64,000 nt of DNA from Chionis minor. Taxonomy: Eukaryota; Chordata; Aves; Charadriiformes; Chionididae. The stretch covers positions 1,252,580 to 1,316,579 of the forward strand of contig VZSF01003260.1 of the NCBI GenBank assembly GCA_013398295.1, given 5' to 3'. A model generated the notes under the pieces. That model saw only the letters and a list, made by a program, of their open reading frames with translations, ran no database searches and was not told the origin of the DNA. Both the position numbers and the translations under genes were made by a program. This document shows, piece after piece, positions 13,701 through 27,000 of the stretch. The first letter of the stretch is position 1, and every line of letters starts with the position of its first letter.

Positions 13701-16700
13701 GAAGCACTGATTGGAATGCAGATGGTGCTGCAGGGAGCTGAACAGAAGTAGCAATCCCAGGATTTATCCTGAGTTAGAAGTACAGCGAGCCCAGGCTGTC
13801 ACAGCCCAGTGCAACTGGTGCTTCAGTTATCTGGGTTAGCTAACCTCATAAATATACTCCATATCTACAAAACAGAAGATTAAATTTGGTGCAGTTGTAC
13901 CAAGAAGAGCTACAATCATAGCTTTGGATGACAGCCTCACTGAGAAGCACCTAGATTCCCTAACTTCTCAGAATGATTTAATTAAAATAAGATACACCTG
14001 TGTAGAAACTAAGGAAGGCTGAGCTGGAAAAAGTACAATTAAAACCTAGTCACTTTTAGCAAATTCAAGTCATACAGGTCTCAGCCAGCACTCAACAGGT
14101 GGATGACAAGCCCAGCCATGACAAAGTTATTTAACCTGTCTTTCTCTACAGGCATTTCCCACGGATTTTTCCCACAGATTTATAAGCTCCTGTGAAAATA
14201 AATTATCATTTTTGTACTGGGCCCAGGACTGATGTGTGTTCTGTCCGTTACAACCATTTTAAGTGAGGGAGCAGTGGAAAAACACTTTCTTGTTTGCTGA
14301 TGATAGCAGTGATTTACTTGGTAGGAAAGTAGAAGCAGAGAAATACTGAGGTAGCAGGTTTCACTTAATACCATTTAACATAGATGCCAAATATCAGAAC
14401 ATTAATTTGTAAAATGGCAATGGCTACTTGAAAAATTTCCACAACAGGAAATTCAAGTTTTCATTCCAGTTCATCAATTAATCAAATATATTACCTGCAT
14501 GCAGGCAAAATAAAGCCCATGTCTTGCATTGGCATAGCTAACAGAAATTCAAGGAGTTTTTTCATCACTGATTTCTCTCTTATCAAATAAAACTGCTGCC
14601 ACTTTTCAACTTCTTATTTTCAAATTGTCCCAGAAGTCTACTTTAGAAGCTAGGGAGCATTTGATTATTTGCCACATCCCGAAACTTGAAGACTGTGACA
14701 TATTGACAGCTATGGTATTGGAAGATTCATGAACACAAATTTCTTCACTGCACTGGCATGAATCAGAAGCCATTGCTAGAAAGCTGATTTTGATTACTTA
14801 AATTATGCTTACGGCAAGCAAGCTGGCAGGTTCACGGCTATGCACACTCATTACAGCTTGCACTTTATAAACATGACTGAGCAGTGTCATGGATAGAACA
14901 CCTAGATCTACAAAATATATTGATTAGCTTTATCTACCTGGGAAATGCAGCGGTAGCACTCATCTTTCCAAACCTTAAGCACCACTAGCCACCTTCTTTT
15001 TATTTTCCTATCATGACTATACAGTTAGACCAAGGAAGCATGGCAGCGGCGAGGTCCCAAGAGTGGCAGTGATTGCCCTTAATTGTCCAGAGTCCAGCAG
15101 GCTGCGTGAGTACCCATCTATACTGCAAGAATGCCAAACGAAAAAGAAATGTAAAAGTCATAAAAGATGCTGAACAAGTGACAGTTCTGTTCAAGTAAGA
15201 ACTCGTCCCGGCCCTTGTATGAAATTTTTCCATTTCAAACTCCTCTCAGCCCAGCTGACAGTGTCAGAAACTGCAGCTCTCTACAGCCATTTTTATACAT
15301 ATATTAAAGAAAGTTCTGCATGATGAAATGTGCTATTAAAAATGTGAAATATCACTATGGTATACTCCACTTAATTAGAACAGAGGACATTAGGATGGAT
15401 GCTTTATAAGGAACTTTTCCATGAGAATAATTAAGATTACTTACAACAAACTATAATCAGTGCTATTAGCAGGACAATATTACCACAGGTTTGGCAAAGA
15501 AGCTTATATGATTTTATCTAGGAATTACCAGTATAAAATTTAACCCTAGTCTTTTAATGTACATGTTACCATGTTAAGAATAAAGAATGTATCCTCCAGG
15601 CTCCTCCACAGGCCTTAGTCAAGGCTGGCTGTCTTACCATTACTTTGCTTACAAGGAAGCAGCTTTTGGACATGGTCAGTCAAGTCTCCGTGGGCAGAAG
15701 TTTTGCAGGTTAAAGAGGCTCTGTTTCACTGATATTCTCCTCATTACATCTTAGCTAAGTTTTCCTTTAGTTATTTTGCATGCTTTTTGGAACAAGCAGG
15801 CAAAGACAATGTAGAAAATCAGAAAAAAATGCATATTAAAACCTGGTGATAAAGCTTAAGAGTAAGCTATGGGACGAAAAAATACTGCCTACATTTCTAG
15901 TATCTAAATCAGTGAAATTTCAGGGGTGAAAAGTTCTGTTGAACTATATTTTCATGTGTGAGCACAGATGCAAAAATATATACAGTAGTGAAACCTCATC
16001 CTTCAAGTTTCTCAGATGATCATTGTAAAACTTCTGTTATTTCGTGTTTATAAGTTTTAAATGTTATTAATTTTGTGCCCTCAACCTTGCAGCAGTGTTT
16101 TAAATTACCACTAAAGAAAGTGGATAATAATGTTTAATATTAAATACAGGGCACCATACTCCTTTTTCTTTTTTTCCAGTTTGTGACTGACTATATTAGG
16201 ATGAGAAATCTAGAATTCAGAGCAAAAAGGTGAGAGCATTGTTGGTTTCATAATACCAAATGGTTATCTATTGAAAACATTGATATTTAAAATGGGCCAC
16301 TTAAGCTCTAATAGAAAATTAATGTATCGCATCCATCTTCAAAAGATCGAAATTGTACAGTTACATTATTTGATTTAGAGCCATTCTGTTGTTATCCATA
16401 TTTTGTTATTAAAGAAAATCCTGAATGGCTAACATTGTAAAATAGAAAAAATTGCAAGAGGATTTAACTACAGCTAATTGTATCACTGCCCATATCTTGC
16501 AAAGTCTAATTCTGTGAAAGGTTACTAACGGGAATATTCCTATTTCAATATAATTAGACCTATTCATATGATTAGGCACTCCCTGCAGAATTGGAGCTGA
16601 AGTCTTGATCCTGCATATTCTGGAAGACAATGATGCTCCGCATGAATGCAGCAGGCTATCTGTAGGCTGCCAAGAAACTGCAGGACTGGAATCTAAATCT

Positions 16701-17733
16701 GGATAATTAATCCATCATTCTTTGTACTTGAGATTCTGAGTTTAGTCAGTTACTACATGCTGAAAAAACCCCCACAGTTCAATATTTACATTGTGTTAAT
16801 GTGCTAAGAACAACTTGTAAATGGAGAAAGAAATGGTTGAAACAACAATCTCTAAGTTTAAGCAAATAACAAATGAGACCAAAAAAGTGTTGTGTGTACT
16901 ATGAGAGAAATAAAGGAAGGAAAAATGTTTCTTGTTAACTTGGAGCCAGTATTTGTTATTACTATATATTTCAAGTAGGAAAGAAAACTTTTATGAAAAA
17001 TCTATGTGCAGATGTATACAATTATCATATTAAGACTTGAAAGGCAATGTAGACAATTAATTTTTGTCACCATATGAGAAAAGAAACTCCAAATCTCATT
17101 TCTCACTCAGTATCCCTAGCACAAAATACTTGACAGGAGTCTTAAAAGCTGATGCAGAATGAAGCTGAATGCATTCAGTTGATTTCAGGGTTAAATTTAA
17201 TTGTTGAAAAAATCTCCTTTCAAAGACAGACTTTTCGAATTTTTTTTTTTTCTATTTTTGGCATTTTACAAGTACGTGTTTCTTTCAAAGGTCTCAGTAT
17301 TGTACAGTGGAAACAGACTTACTCTGGTAAGCATGAGTGGGAAATGATGTGCAAGCTCATTAGGGAAAATGATAAGGACGTTTCAACGTATCTAGCATCT
17401 AAAACCTCACTACACCATTGCTCAGAAAGCAGTTAAAGCCGTGCTGTATTTTAAGAATATATGTCAAGAAAAGAAAAAAAAGCTGCTTCAGAAAATTCAA
17501 GGACTTTATACAGAAAGTATAGAAAAGAAAATGTTCTCTTTTTTCCCCAATGGTATTACGGTAATTGATTTAAAATGTCTTGAATGTTCTGAATTTTTGT
17601 ATTATTTCAGGAAAGATTGCAAAAAAAAAAAAGTTACCTATGAAAATAGGCTAGGGAGCTGCATGTGGCCTGAGAGAAATATGCCTTAATGTTCTGCTCA
17701 CATTTAAGCATGAGAATTGCAGAGAGTGAGAGG

Positions 17734-17797
17734 GTAAGGAAGGATTAGGTGACATAAGTAGGAGTAAGTAAGGTAAGAGTAGGTAAGTAAGGGGTGA
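17734..17797 (+). repeat. GTAAG-rich short tandem tract
   Basis: A degenerate run of GTAAG/AGTAGGTAAG units on the plus strand, containing at least five copies of the splice-donor-like string GTAAG within about 65 bases. On the host transcript (minus strand) it reads CTTAC, so it would not serve as donors for the receptor gene. Best read as an imperfect microsatellite. Confidence 0.6.
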
Positions 17798-18839
17798 AGT
17801 ACTTCACGCCTTTCTGTGTAAGAAATTAAATTTTAAAATGGCCAAGAAATCTCTAAGAACACACATAGAAAAGTGCATAAAGAATATAAACGTACTCTTT
17901 TCTATTTTTGCTTTGCACTGGTTTCAATGTGAACAGGTATGGAGCATCCGAGCAGAAAGTGCTTACATTTTAACCTGACTCTGCTCCTTTAGAAGATGAA
18001 TACCCTGATTCTCAGTGAAGTGAGACACACTACAAAAAGCAAGGTGCTGGTTAAGTACAAGCAATTCCCCGACAACTATATCCCCTCCCTCCCAATATAT
18101 TATTTACATTTTCTATGAAACATTTAGTGAATTGTATTGCAGAACACAGAAGCCAGAAAACGATCTATCCCTTTGATTTGTATTCCTCCCTTTGAAGTAC
18201 CTCTGCTAAGGAGAGAGTCTATTATATCAAAAAAGCACATTTCAATAATATTTTATGAGTCAGAAGTTGCTAATTTCACTCATGAGCTAACACTTTAAAC
18301 TACGGTAGTTTACAGAATTCAGAGACTGAGTAATAATTCAGACACTGTTGGACACTCGCAACTTGTATCTATTATATTCCATTCTTTCTCACCTCTATTT
18401 TCAGTAGGATGGATTTTTATTCTTCTTTAGTGTTAACACTTTTCTCAGCAGATAGCCCCCTAAGGCATGCTAGAAACCTAATCACACAGATCTTATACAG
18501 ATAAAACTCCAGCTATGTATTCTGAGTACTCGTTTCCCATCATCCATAGTGAAAGTCCTAATTGACTTAAAGGTATGAGTAAATTATGAACCTACCCAAA
18601 CAATTTCTCACTACAAGTTTGATGTAAGCAGTTACAATTCCATCTGTCACAACCAACACGTGTACTACCTATCAAAAGAATACACATATTTTGTCAAAAT
18701 ACATACTTTCAAAATGACCCCCTAAGCCAGGTGAAACACATTACAATTGATTTTCATGAATGTGGAGCACCCAGAGCAACAACATAATTCAAAACCATCT
18801 CCTGGATACTCAGAGCCTCTGAAAAACAGGCTCCTGAGC

Positions 18840-19772
18840 TTAGGGATGCCACCTTACCCCCATTAAGGTAGGTGACACGCTACATAAAAACAGGTGCTGT
18901 CTCAGCCATGTTAATATAAGAACAGAAAATGACTCAGCTGCAATATTTTGTTTGCCATTACTCCATGCTTTGCAAGTTCTATTTCCACCATATTTTCCGC
19001 CGAGACTGCATCTTAAAATGAATGTATCTAACATTTGAGTTTATATCTGTTTCTTTACTCTGGAAGTTTCTTGACTGAGGATGGTATGTGAAGAACTTGC
19101 ATTGATACTAGCTTTGCTAATTGTGTCTGTCTGCCCTTGTCGATTGTAATTATTGCAATGACATGGCTTTTTTAGAGATGTGCACAATATAGGTGAATAA
19201 ATAATGCTGTAATTTAGAAAGCCTTTTAACTCTTGTCCTGTTGTCCTAAAGCATTTCAACTTGTAGGGAGATTTTCTCACCTTCAATACAGCAAACAAGG
19301 AAGCGGGAAACAGGAAAATTTGGTGCAGAAGCATAATAAAGATACAACCAACCGATTCAACCGCCTTACACAGTTTACTGCCAGGAGAGGTAAGGACAGG
19401 AAAAGGAATAAGAATGGGAAGGGTGACATGCGACAAAACCAGCTTGCCAGAAGGTGCTGTGATGAGACGGTGTGGATGTGTACGTATAACCAATCTGGCT
19501 GAGTAGAGGGAAGTGACTTGAAAAAAATCTAGATGCCCCTCTACATTTAGACTTCTTGAGAACTGACAAGATACTACCCCTAGTTCTTTAAACCTGTCTG
19601 CTTTATAGGTCCACACAACAATATGATGACCAAGATTAGGACAGTAGACTATATAAACCTTAAAAGTTACTGATACCAAGAAAAGAAGTAAACTGATCCA
19701 CTCTCTGCACAGAAAAATGCATAATGGTAAGGAATAAAAATGTAATTTATTATGCATAAACGCATTAAACAC
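18840..19772 (-). other. Unassigned long open frame, one in-frame stop; product not recognised
   Basis: The longest open frame in the window. The frame is open from 19778; a GTG is at 19772 and the first ATG at 19757, giving 238 codons to a TAA at 19043-19041. Two codons after that stop the same frame has an ATG and stays open for 64 more codons to 18840, so about 311 codons are interrupted by only one stop. For DNA near 40 percent GC a chance frame this long is unlikely in 64 kb by a rough estimate. The product has hydrophobic segments in its first 50 residues and around residue 150, with no domain, repeat or catalytic motif that I recognise. It lies in the 15.7-kb intron on the same strand as the receptor. 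It may be a decayed retrocopy, an orphan transcript or chance. No poly(A) signal or promoter was assigned. Confidence 0.25.
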
Positions 19773-21457
19773 TATTTCTTAATATCCTTTCATATTTTCT
19801 TACTTTTGAAGCAATTTTTTTAAAATTAAAAACAGATGATAGCATGGTCCCAATTATTTATTTATAAATGTCTGTAGAGAAAGCCTATATGAAAAAAGCA
19901 ATAATTTAATTTGTAGGAGACTTCCATAAGAAACAGTGTTCTGTCCCAGGAGAGTTAGATAATTTTCTTTTGGGTGGAAAGAAATAAATCAGAATGTCTC
20001 AAAGCACTATAAAATGATATTTTATACTTCTCTAAAGATCATTGATATTATGTCACCTGCTTTTTAAACTTTAAATAAAACGTAATTGGGGGAGACAGAA
20101 AGTCAGCACTTTTCCAAACATCTATTTTGATGAGTCAATGTTTTCTAGCAGAAAAAGGCTTCATCAGAGTTACACGTCAATTGTAATTTGCAGAACAACT
20201 AACTTTTACTACTTAGGGCTGTTAGTTCAATAGCATCAAGACAGCCTTGAGACTGAGAAACTAAATTCTAGTATCTCATTCATCAGTGTAAATAATCAAA
20301 ATCCAGCTTTAGGAGCAATCTTTCATAATCCCCTTAAGACAAAAATGCATACAGGTCTTTCCTGTATTTCCTGATGAAGAATTTGGCCTACAGAATCCAT
20401 TTCTGCTGATGATGTGCGCAAGGGAAAAGTCACAGACTCCTATCAGACCTCAGGTGGAATTTATAGCATTGGTATTCAGGAAAATGTAATCTTCCTCCTG
20501 TAAATTGAGTACGTTTTATTTGGAGTCATGGAGAAACAGTAACAAGGCACTGCATGAAGCCAATTTCACAATCATTTTTCAGAAAGATATTCTGTCCATA
20601 CTGCTATGAATTCATTGCAGTCCCTCATAATTAAGGCAAAAGACAAAGGAAAAACTATCTTTTATCTTCAAATTAACTTTTCAGTCTTATTTCCAACATT
20701 GTAAAAAATTGTCTTATAGGCAAACATTTCTGAGAGTTGGAGATTTTTGTTAAAGGAGATTTAAGTAGCTCTTATAAGCTGTTAATGAACTATGCAAGCA
20801 GAACCCTGTGAATTCCAAAACGGTGCAGTTAATTTAAGTAACTCTCATAAAAATCCCCAAAGCAGGTTTTTAACTGTTTTCAACAGGTGACATGGCTACC
20901 ATAAATTATCAGATGCATGAGAAAGACTTGGCAGAAATAAATTTGAAAGATTATTTCTTCTCCCATCAAAACTTAAAATAAATCTAAAAAGCTCATGGCA
21001 AATTGCTCCCCATAGCTATTCAGAATTTTTTTTACTGTCTAGTTTCCTCTCTACATATTTTGACTCTTTGGTTTATTCCTTAACTTGCCTGCAAAGATCT
21101 TTGCCATTTCCCTTCTATTTTTATTTTTTCCCCTCCATTCTCCTTTTCTTTGCTCATTTCGTGAGTGCAATACCTCATGACATCCTCTAGCATGTAGATC
21201 AGTAACTATAAATACAAATGTATGACAGTATGGAAGATGTTCACATGCAAGAGATTTTAATTTTTAAATCACTTAATTTCTTTAAGATGTGCTTAATTTG
21301 ATTAGCTCTATGCATATTTCAACACATATTATTTTTAAAACATTCTCAATAACTGTTATTATTTTGGAGTCACACAGCCTTCTATTATGCCTAAATTCAA
21401 ATTACGTTACTGAAAATGAAATTGCTAAATGCTGTGGGCACCATGAGCTGCCCAACA

Positions 21458-21660
21458 GATATTATAAGCACCGTGAAGTACCTGGCAGACATTGCAGAGC
21501 TGGTGGAAGGCTCAGCAAATATAACCACCGTGAAGCTCTCTGCGGATATTAAAAGCAGTGTCAAGCTACTGGCAGTCATTACAAACCTTGTCAAGTGTTC
21601 TGTGGACATTATAAATAGCAGTGAGAACTAGATGGGCATTATAAATTCTGTATCAGAGGT
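21458..21660. repeat. 30-bp tandem repeat with continuous 10-residue coding period
   Basis: Units begin with GATATT/GACATT-like strings at 21458, 21488, 21518, 21545, 21575, 21605 and 21635, a 30-bp period with one 27-bp unit. The unit is roughly GACATTATAA-NNN-GTGAAG-CT-CTGGCA and the copies are well diverged. The plus strand reads through as a 71-codon frame from an ATG at 21416 to a stop at 21629, with 10-residue repeats such as DIISTVKYLA, DIAELVEGSA and DIKSSVKLLA. The minus strand is also open for 70 codons. No known protein family is recognised. The ORF is short and unsupported by splice or promoter signals, so the safe call is an old minisatellite in the intron. Confidence 0.85.
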
Positions 21661-23054
21661 GTGGTAAGGAGTCCCATTAGGAACTCAAGTACAAAATTCT
21701 GAGAAATTGCTTTCATTTCTTCTGTAAAATTCACAGGCTTATATTCATTGGCAACCTGGAAATGCCAATTAACAGTCCTTAATCACTTCTTTTGATCATT
21801 CTAGCATTTTCAGAAGGAGGACTTTTGCTGCTGGGAAATGGTTCTCTATGAAGAAGTCCATGCTGGGTTTCTAAAAATGGCAGCTTGATATTTGAGAAGT
21901 ATTGCAGATTTTCAAATGTTCAAATGTAATACAGGCTACTGGAAACTTCTCTGCCTTTCGCTCACAAGAGCTCATTCCTTATTTGCCTACAGACAGGTTT
22001 CCTTAACAACTCAGACAATGGACCATCTGTAGCTGATATTCACACCCCTTCACATCTCTCCCAATTTCTAATCATCTGTATTTGCTGTTAAAACCAAATT
22101 TTTTGTTTCACTCCAGTCAACTCTGGTCTCCGTTCTGCTATAAATGTGTTAGTGACACATATCATTCCTCTTGTGGTTGTTAGGATAACAGTGTAACTTT
22201 CCTTTTGTTTCCATAAGACATTAGCAAAGTCACCATCCCAGCAATTTTCTGTCATTCAAGAAATCCAAATATTCAGATTCTGTGATTAATCAAGTAAGTG
22301 TGAAATTATACTTCTGATTATGGAAGCGACCGGCATCATCTTAGGCAAGTTTTTTCTGCAGTATGTGATGCTTTTAAAGTCTCTGGTTTAGTGTGCTCTT
22401 TCCTACACAGCATTCAGTGTGAGATGAATTTTCTTTACTCATTCATATTTTTTTGTTTCCTTCCTCACACCATATCCATCATGTTTGCTATGGTGGAAAA
22501 TCTTTTGCAAAGCGATTCACTTCTAGATCTTCCAATACAGAATTCACCTAAGTGAAGCTCACTGTAAAAATTCTATTCATCCCCAGGACGCAGTGCTAAA
22601 ATGTATAGCTGCAGGTTTACAAAAATGAAAAATAACAGGAATGAAATCTGACATTTATGCCGCACTCAGAGATACAACTTGAAAGGAACACTCTATAAAT
22701 CCCTGCAGGAATCCTCTGTTTCATGCAGTATACTGTATAGAGCTACCATCATGGGTTAATGCTTTAAATCAAAATTATGTGTTACCTGATATGTAGACAG
22801 GACAGTGGTGTTCCTGAGATGTATATATATTAAAACATAAATATTTAAAGTTTTGTATGAAATACGAAACCTGTATTTTTTTCCATTCTCTTTCAATCTT
22901 AGTTGCATTTTCTGTGCCATATACCTGAATTTCTTGTGCCTATAAGCAAGTCAGATTTATTACTCTCTCTATTTTTTTGGCATCCTTTCTGATTTTTTAA
23001 TATTTTCGCTGGATTCCACTTCAATTTGTAATGTTAAATGAGAGTACAGCTCAC

Positions 23055-23218
23055 CACAGATCAGCTGGTTTTCCTTCAGGTTACGAAATGACAGTCCGTG
23101 CAAAGCACTGGGGTAAGCACAAACTGTTTCCTCCGCTATTCGAACTGAAGCATTCCTGGCCCATTGCAAGACCCATTTGAGATTACAGTCACAAATGAGT
23201 GAATCGGTGTTGAAATGT
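23055..23218 (-). CDS. ADGRA-family exon: LRR C-terminal cap (LRRCT)
   Basis: A 164-nt exon: one base finishing a Leu codon, 54 full codons, and one base carried to the Ig exon. The acceptor is CCTTTCTAG and the donor GTGAGC. The product opens HFNTDSLICDCNLKWVLQWA, then has a sequon at RNAS, the motif CAYPSALHG and a final QLIC, giving the four cysteines expected of an LRRCT cap. CAYPSALH matches human ADGRA2 exactly as I recall it; ADGRA3 has CVYPKSLQ. About half of the 54 residues match ADGRA2 and roughly a third match ADGRA3 by eye. The cap closes the hydrophobic core of the LRR solenoid outside the cell. The frame stays open on both sides into the introns, but the splice sites define the limits. 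Confidence 0.95.
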
Positions 23219-23996
23219 CTAGAAAGGCAAAGAAAGATCACAATTGGTACACACGCAATTTTCATAAACATATTTTCTTCTGTTAAATTCAAATTATCTA
23301 ACTCCAAAGAGTACGAATTCTAGGTACATGCATAACTATGGATGTATAATTATAGATGTATAATTATAAAGATATCACGAGACAACTAATACACGTTGTC
23401 CCACCGTTAATGACTTCCAAGACATTATGCCAAAATTCTGGTTTTAGTTACAGAACAGCATCACTGACTACTGAATTAAATTTGAGTATGTGCTACTGTA
23501 GAAAGTCGTACTAAAACCAATTTTCACTCACTAAAAACCCTTTTAAGTAGAAACTTGACCATGGAAGCACACAGTATACACTTTTAAGCCTCAGAGAGGT
23601 ACATTTAATAACAATAACTGGGAATTGTTATTATAATTGCAGGAAAAATATTTAACATGAGTGGGTTTGTGTATTAGAGTCCACATGCGATGTAATGCAT
23701 GAAAAGATGGAAAGGTATAAGATCACAAAGGGCTAAAAAATAGGGATGTTAGTCAGGATGGCTAGATTGGGCTAGTCAGAAATAGGGTCATCAGCACTAC
23801 CCATTTCACTGGGACAGGTAGAAGACAGCATCTCATCAATAGTGAGACAGACATCAATAATAAAATACTGTATATTTTACATTTGGAATGCATTGCTAGA
23901 AGCAATCCTCTTTGAATTAATATTCAACTCTGCCGTGTTCATTCTAATGTATTTCTTTAATATTTCACATTTCCAAACATAAGGAATGATACTTAC
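23219..23996 (-). other. 778-bp intron between last LRR and LRRCT exons
   Basis: The shortest intron seen in the gene, with GTAAGT donor at 23996-23991 and a pyrimidine-rich CCTTTCTAG acceptor at 23219. It contains a perfect 14-bp tandem duplication (GATGTATAATTATA twice, 23341-23368) and otherwise only AT-rich unique sequence. Confidence 0.8.
23341..23368. repeat. Perfect 14-bp tandem duplication
   Basis: GATGTATAATTATA occurs twice in succession, about 120 bp upstream (in transcript sense) of the LRRCT acceptor. It is a simple local duplication with no evident role. Confidence 0.85.
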
Positions 23997-24068
23997 AGTG
24001 CTTTCAGAGCTAGCAGCTCAGAAAACAGTCCATTCATGAGACTTGAAAAAATATTGCCTGACAAGTTC
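23997..24068 (-). CDS. ADGRA-family exon: last leucine-rich repeat (NLSGNIFSSL)
   Basis: A 72-nt, phase 2-2 exon with acceptor TTTTTTCTAG and donor GTAAGT. It encodes one repeat reading NLSGNIFSSLMNGLF and ending LALKAL. NLSGN forms an N-linked glycosylation sequon (N-L-S) and also occurs in ADGRA3, while GNIFSSL is as in ADGRA2. It is the repeat that abuts the cap domain; the next exon is only 778 bp away, a far shorter intron than the others in this gene. No stop or frameshift is present. Confidence 0.93.
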
Positions 24069-27000
24069 CTAGAAAAAAGTAATTTGCAGTCAATTATAAC
24101 AAATGCAAGAAGAAAACAAAATTGTTATAGAGCATGATTTTCCCAATGATAATTAAGAAATTCTGCTTTCTGGGCAACAGTAAAAATATATTTAAATTTG
24201 TACATTGCTTTTTTGTAAATGACAGCAATATTGAAACCAAATCACACACTTTTACTTCTTTCATTTTCACAGCAGGTATATATACAACTCACTAGTCTAA
24301 TAAGCAGGAATATTTCTACATATTTCATAGAATAGAATTCTAGAAGATAATGTTCTAGGATTTAATTGAAAATATTCATACAATGATTCGTCAGTGAGAC
24401 TTATGTTGTATTGTTATAGTATATGTAGAATAGCACTTCAAGTTAAAGAAATAAAAACAGCGTCTTAATTTAGTAATGCTCAGAAGAATTCAAGCAATGC
24501 CTTAAAACAGTAATGAGTTTTCGAAGTAACTACACAAATACTACACAAATAGTTTTATTACAAAGGACTTTGAACAAACTGATTTTTCACATCCTTAAAT
24601 TAAGAACATCTTCCTTTTAACTACTGTTTTACTATTTCTTCTCTTGATGGCTGAACAGATTAGGCTGAATGCTTGCAAACAGATGCGATTTAATTTTGCC
24701 TAGTTTAACAGTATTGCTCTGCCAGTGCCTTAATAGTATAAAAGGTAAACACTTAATGTCAAGTGATACTGTCTTTTTCTATACCAGCAAACTGAAAAAT
24801 CAGTGCGGTATCCAAGGTCAACATTTCATAGCGTATGAATTACCTACTTTTCAAATACTGATGTATGTTCCTTTCTACCCAGAGCCTGAAACCTACATGT
24901 CTGAATTCAAGGATGGCTACACACTTTCGGCTATCAGAAATTTCAGATCTCTTGACTGGAGATTTGTTGTTATATATAGAAAAAAAAATGTAGACTGGCA
25001 AAGAAAATGGTTTCATAACTTTTTGATTAAAAAGGATGTTTTCATAATTACTCATTTTACTTCTCTTAGGTCTACGAAGTAAAGAATGTATACTAAACTG
25101 AAGATATGAATTCATATCAGGAGCAATTTTCCACCAGTGAGAAATCTACCAAGCTGCAAAAGATCTGAACCAGCTTCATAAAGCAAGTAAGAAAAAACCT
25201 CAAGAATCATGCTTCCTACAGAAACCTGTTTAGATACATATGGATCAATGAGTTCAAGAAAGAAGAGAAAATATTGCTAATTTGTAAGTTACTTTAAGAA
25301 AGTTACGGAGCATTCTTGAAACAATAACTAATCTTATTTTTGTACACGTTTTTTCACCACTGAAATCATGAAAAAAGGAAATTACCTTCGAACTCTTCAA
25401 ATTTTCAAAGCAAAATTCTACTAATACAGAAAAATCAACTGACTCAGCAATGTTAGGTGAAATTATTTCTCATTATACTGAGTGACGATGAGATGTGTTG
25501 ATATAATTGAACTCATTGTTAAGATTTTGTTTAACAGCGCCCCTTTAATACAGTTGTGCAAAGCTCTTGGAAATGGAAGGGCTCTCAAGTATCTCTTCAA
25601 GTGTGGGTATGTCTAAAGGTGGAAATGATTGTTAGCTTTTTCTAACACAGCTATTTCTATACCTTTAATATTTTTGATTTATCAACAGGAACAAAAAACA
25701 CTGAGTTACCTCTTTACTTAAAATTGAATGGATCTACTCATGTACTTATTGCACATAAGCCCTGATGAGGCATATGCTGAAGCAGCTCAGTCAACTGGGA
25801 TGTTAAACGGACTAAATCAGAGACTGATAACCCTGAGATTTACACTGAAGTAAATCAGAAGTGGTTCCACTAATATGAAAGCGGTTACAGTAGTATAAAC
25901 TTACTGACAGTGGACAATCATGCTGAACTGAAGGACGGGGAAAGCAATCTGCCTAGCCTTCCACGGATGGCAGCCAGAAGGCAGAAATACAGGTGTTTTC
26001 TTTTCTCTGCCTTACTCTAATGCAGTACGACAACATTTCTGATCCGATGCAAATCGCCGCTTTCCCCTTAAATTGCTAGCCAGGCTTCATACAGCAAAAC
26101 AAACAGAACACCAACTCGGAGGTTTGGTAATTCCATTTGCACCAAAGGAAAGTGTTATCTCTGGTCAGTATTTTAGGAAACAGGGAAAAACTGTAAGTCA
26201 TTTCCATTGTTGATATAGTAGGGTTCAGCAGATGTATGGTAGTTACACACCTGCCAGTGGTGGCCATTCTGTGTCCACTGAAACTATGCGCTTGCCATAG
26301 GTCCTACCAAATCCACCAAGATACCAGCCAGAACTGACCTAACACTATGTTAACCTAAAAATTCCTGACTCATGTTCCATTTACAGATTTTTTGGTTTCT
26401 TTTTACTGTGATAGAGAAGTAGGTAACCCTTTTCTTCAGTGGTTTTGCCAAGTGCCGGAATAATTGAGTTGCTTACAGTTCAAAAGTCAGCACAAAGCCA
26501 GCAAGCCAATTTTTCATGTTCTTTCATATCCTTCTGGCGATGACCTGGTTTAAAGTTTCCATATTACTACTAATTAGCAAACTAGGATCATGTTCACAGG
26601 GCTGTATAATACATAAAGCAATACATTTTATGCCCAAGAAATACATAATTACACCACCTGGATCTCCACCAGCAGGAATAGCTTCTTCTCCAACAAAACT
26701 TTCAGAAATCTTCTTAAATCACCCCAATAACACATGTATTTCTGAGCTAGATATCTGGTTCTGGCCAATGCCTGGTTCTGTCAGTTCACATCATTTATGT
26801 TATATATTAAAATATCTCCAAATGCATAACAGTGTGAAATTCCACCATTTCAGATATCCTAAACCCCACTCTAGCTTGATTTAAAAGGACATTTGTTCTA
26901 AAAACATCTGTATCACCTAGTTTGCAAACATTTCAGACATAATAAATTAATGCACTCTGAACCTGATAGCACTTACTATGCCATTAACTTAGTCCATTAA

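Larger units (their letters stand above)
7387..23054 (-). other. 15.7-kb intron between LRRCT and Ig exons
   Basis: The interval between the Ig-exon acceptor and the LRRCT donor. Besides a CR1 tail, a GTAAG-rich tract, an unassigned long open frame and a 30-bp tandem repeat (all listed separately), I see only AT-rich unique sequence. No additional LRR or Ig exon is recognisable. ORFs in the 12.3-15.2 kb stretch have no family features. Confidence 0.7.

Noticed and set aside
22969..23307. Treating the 112-codon frame as a complete small protein with a signal-like start
   Set aside because: Only 23055-23218 is homologous to an LRRCT; the flanking residues are translated intron.
24669..25082. 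137-codon plus-strand open frame next to the LRR exon
   Set aside because: No recognisable family or exon signals; one such chance frame is expected in a window of this size.
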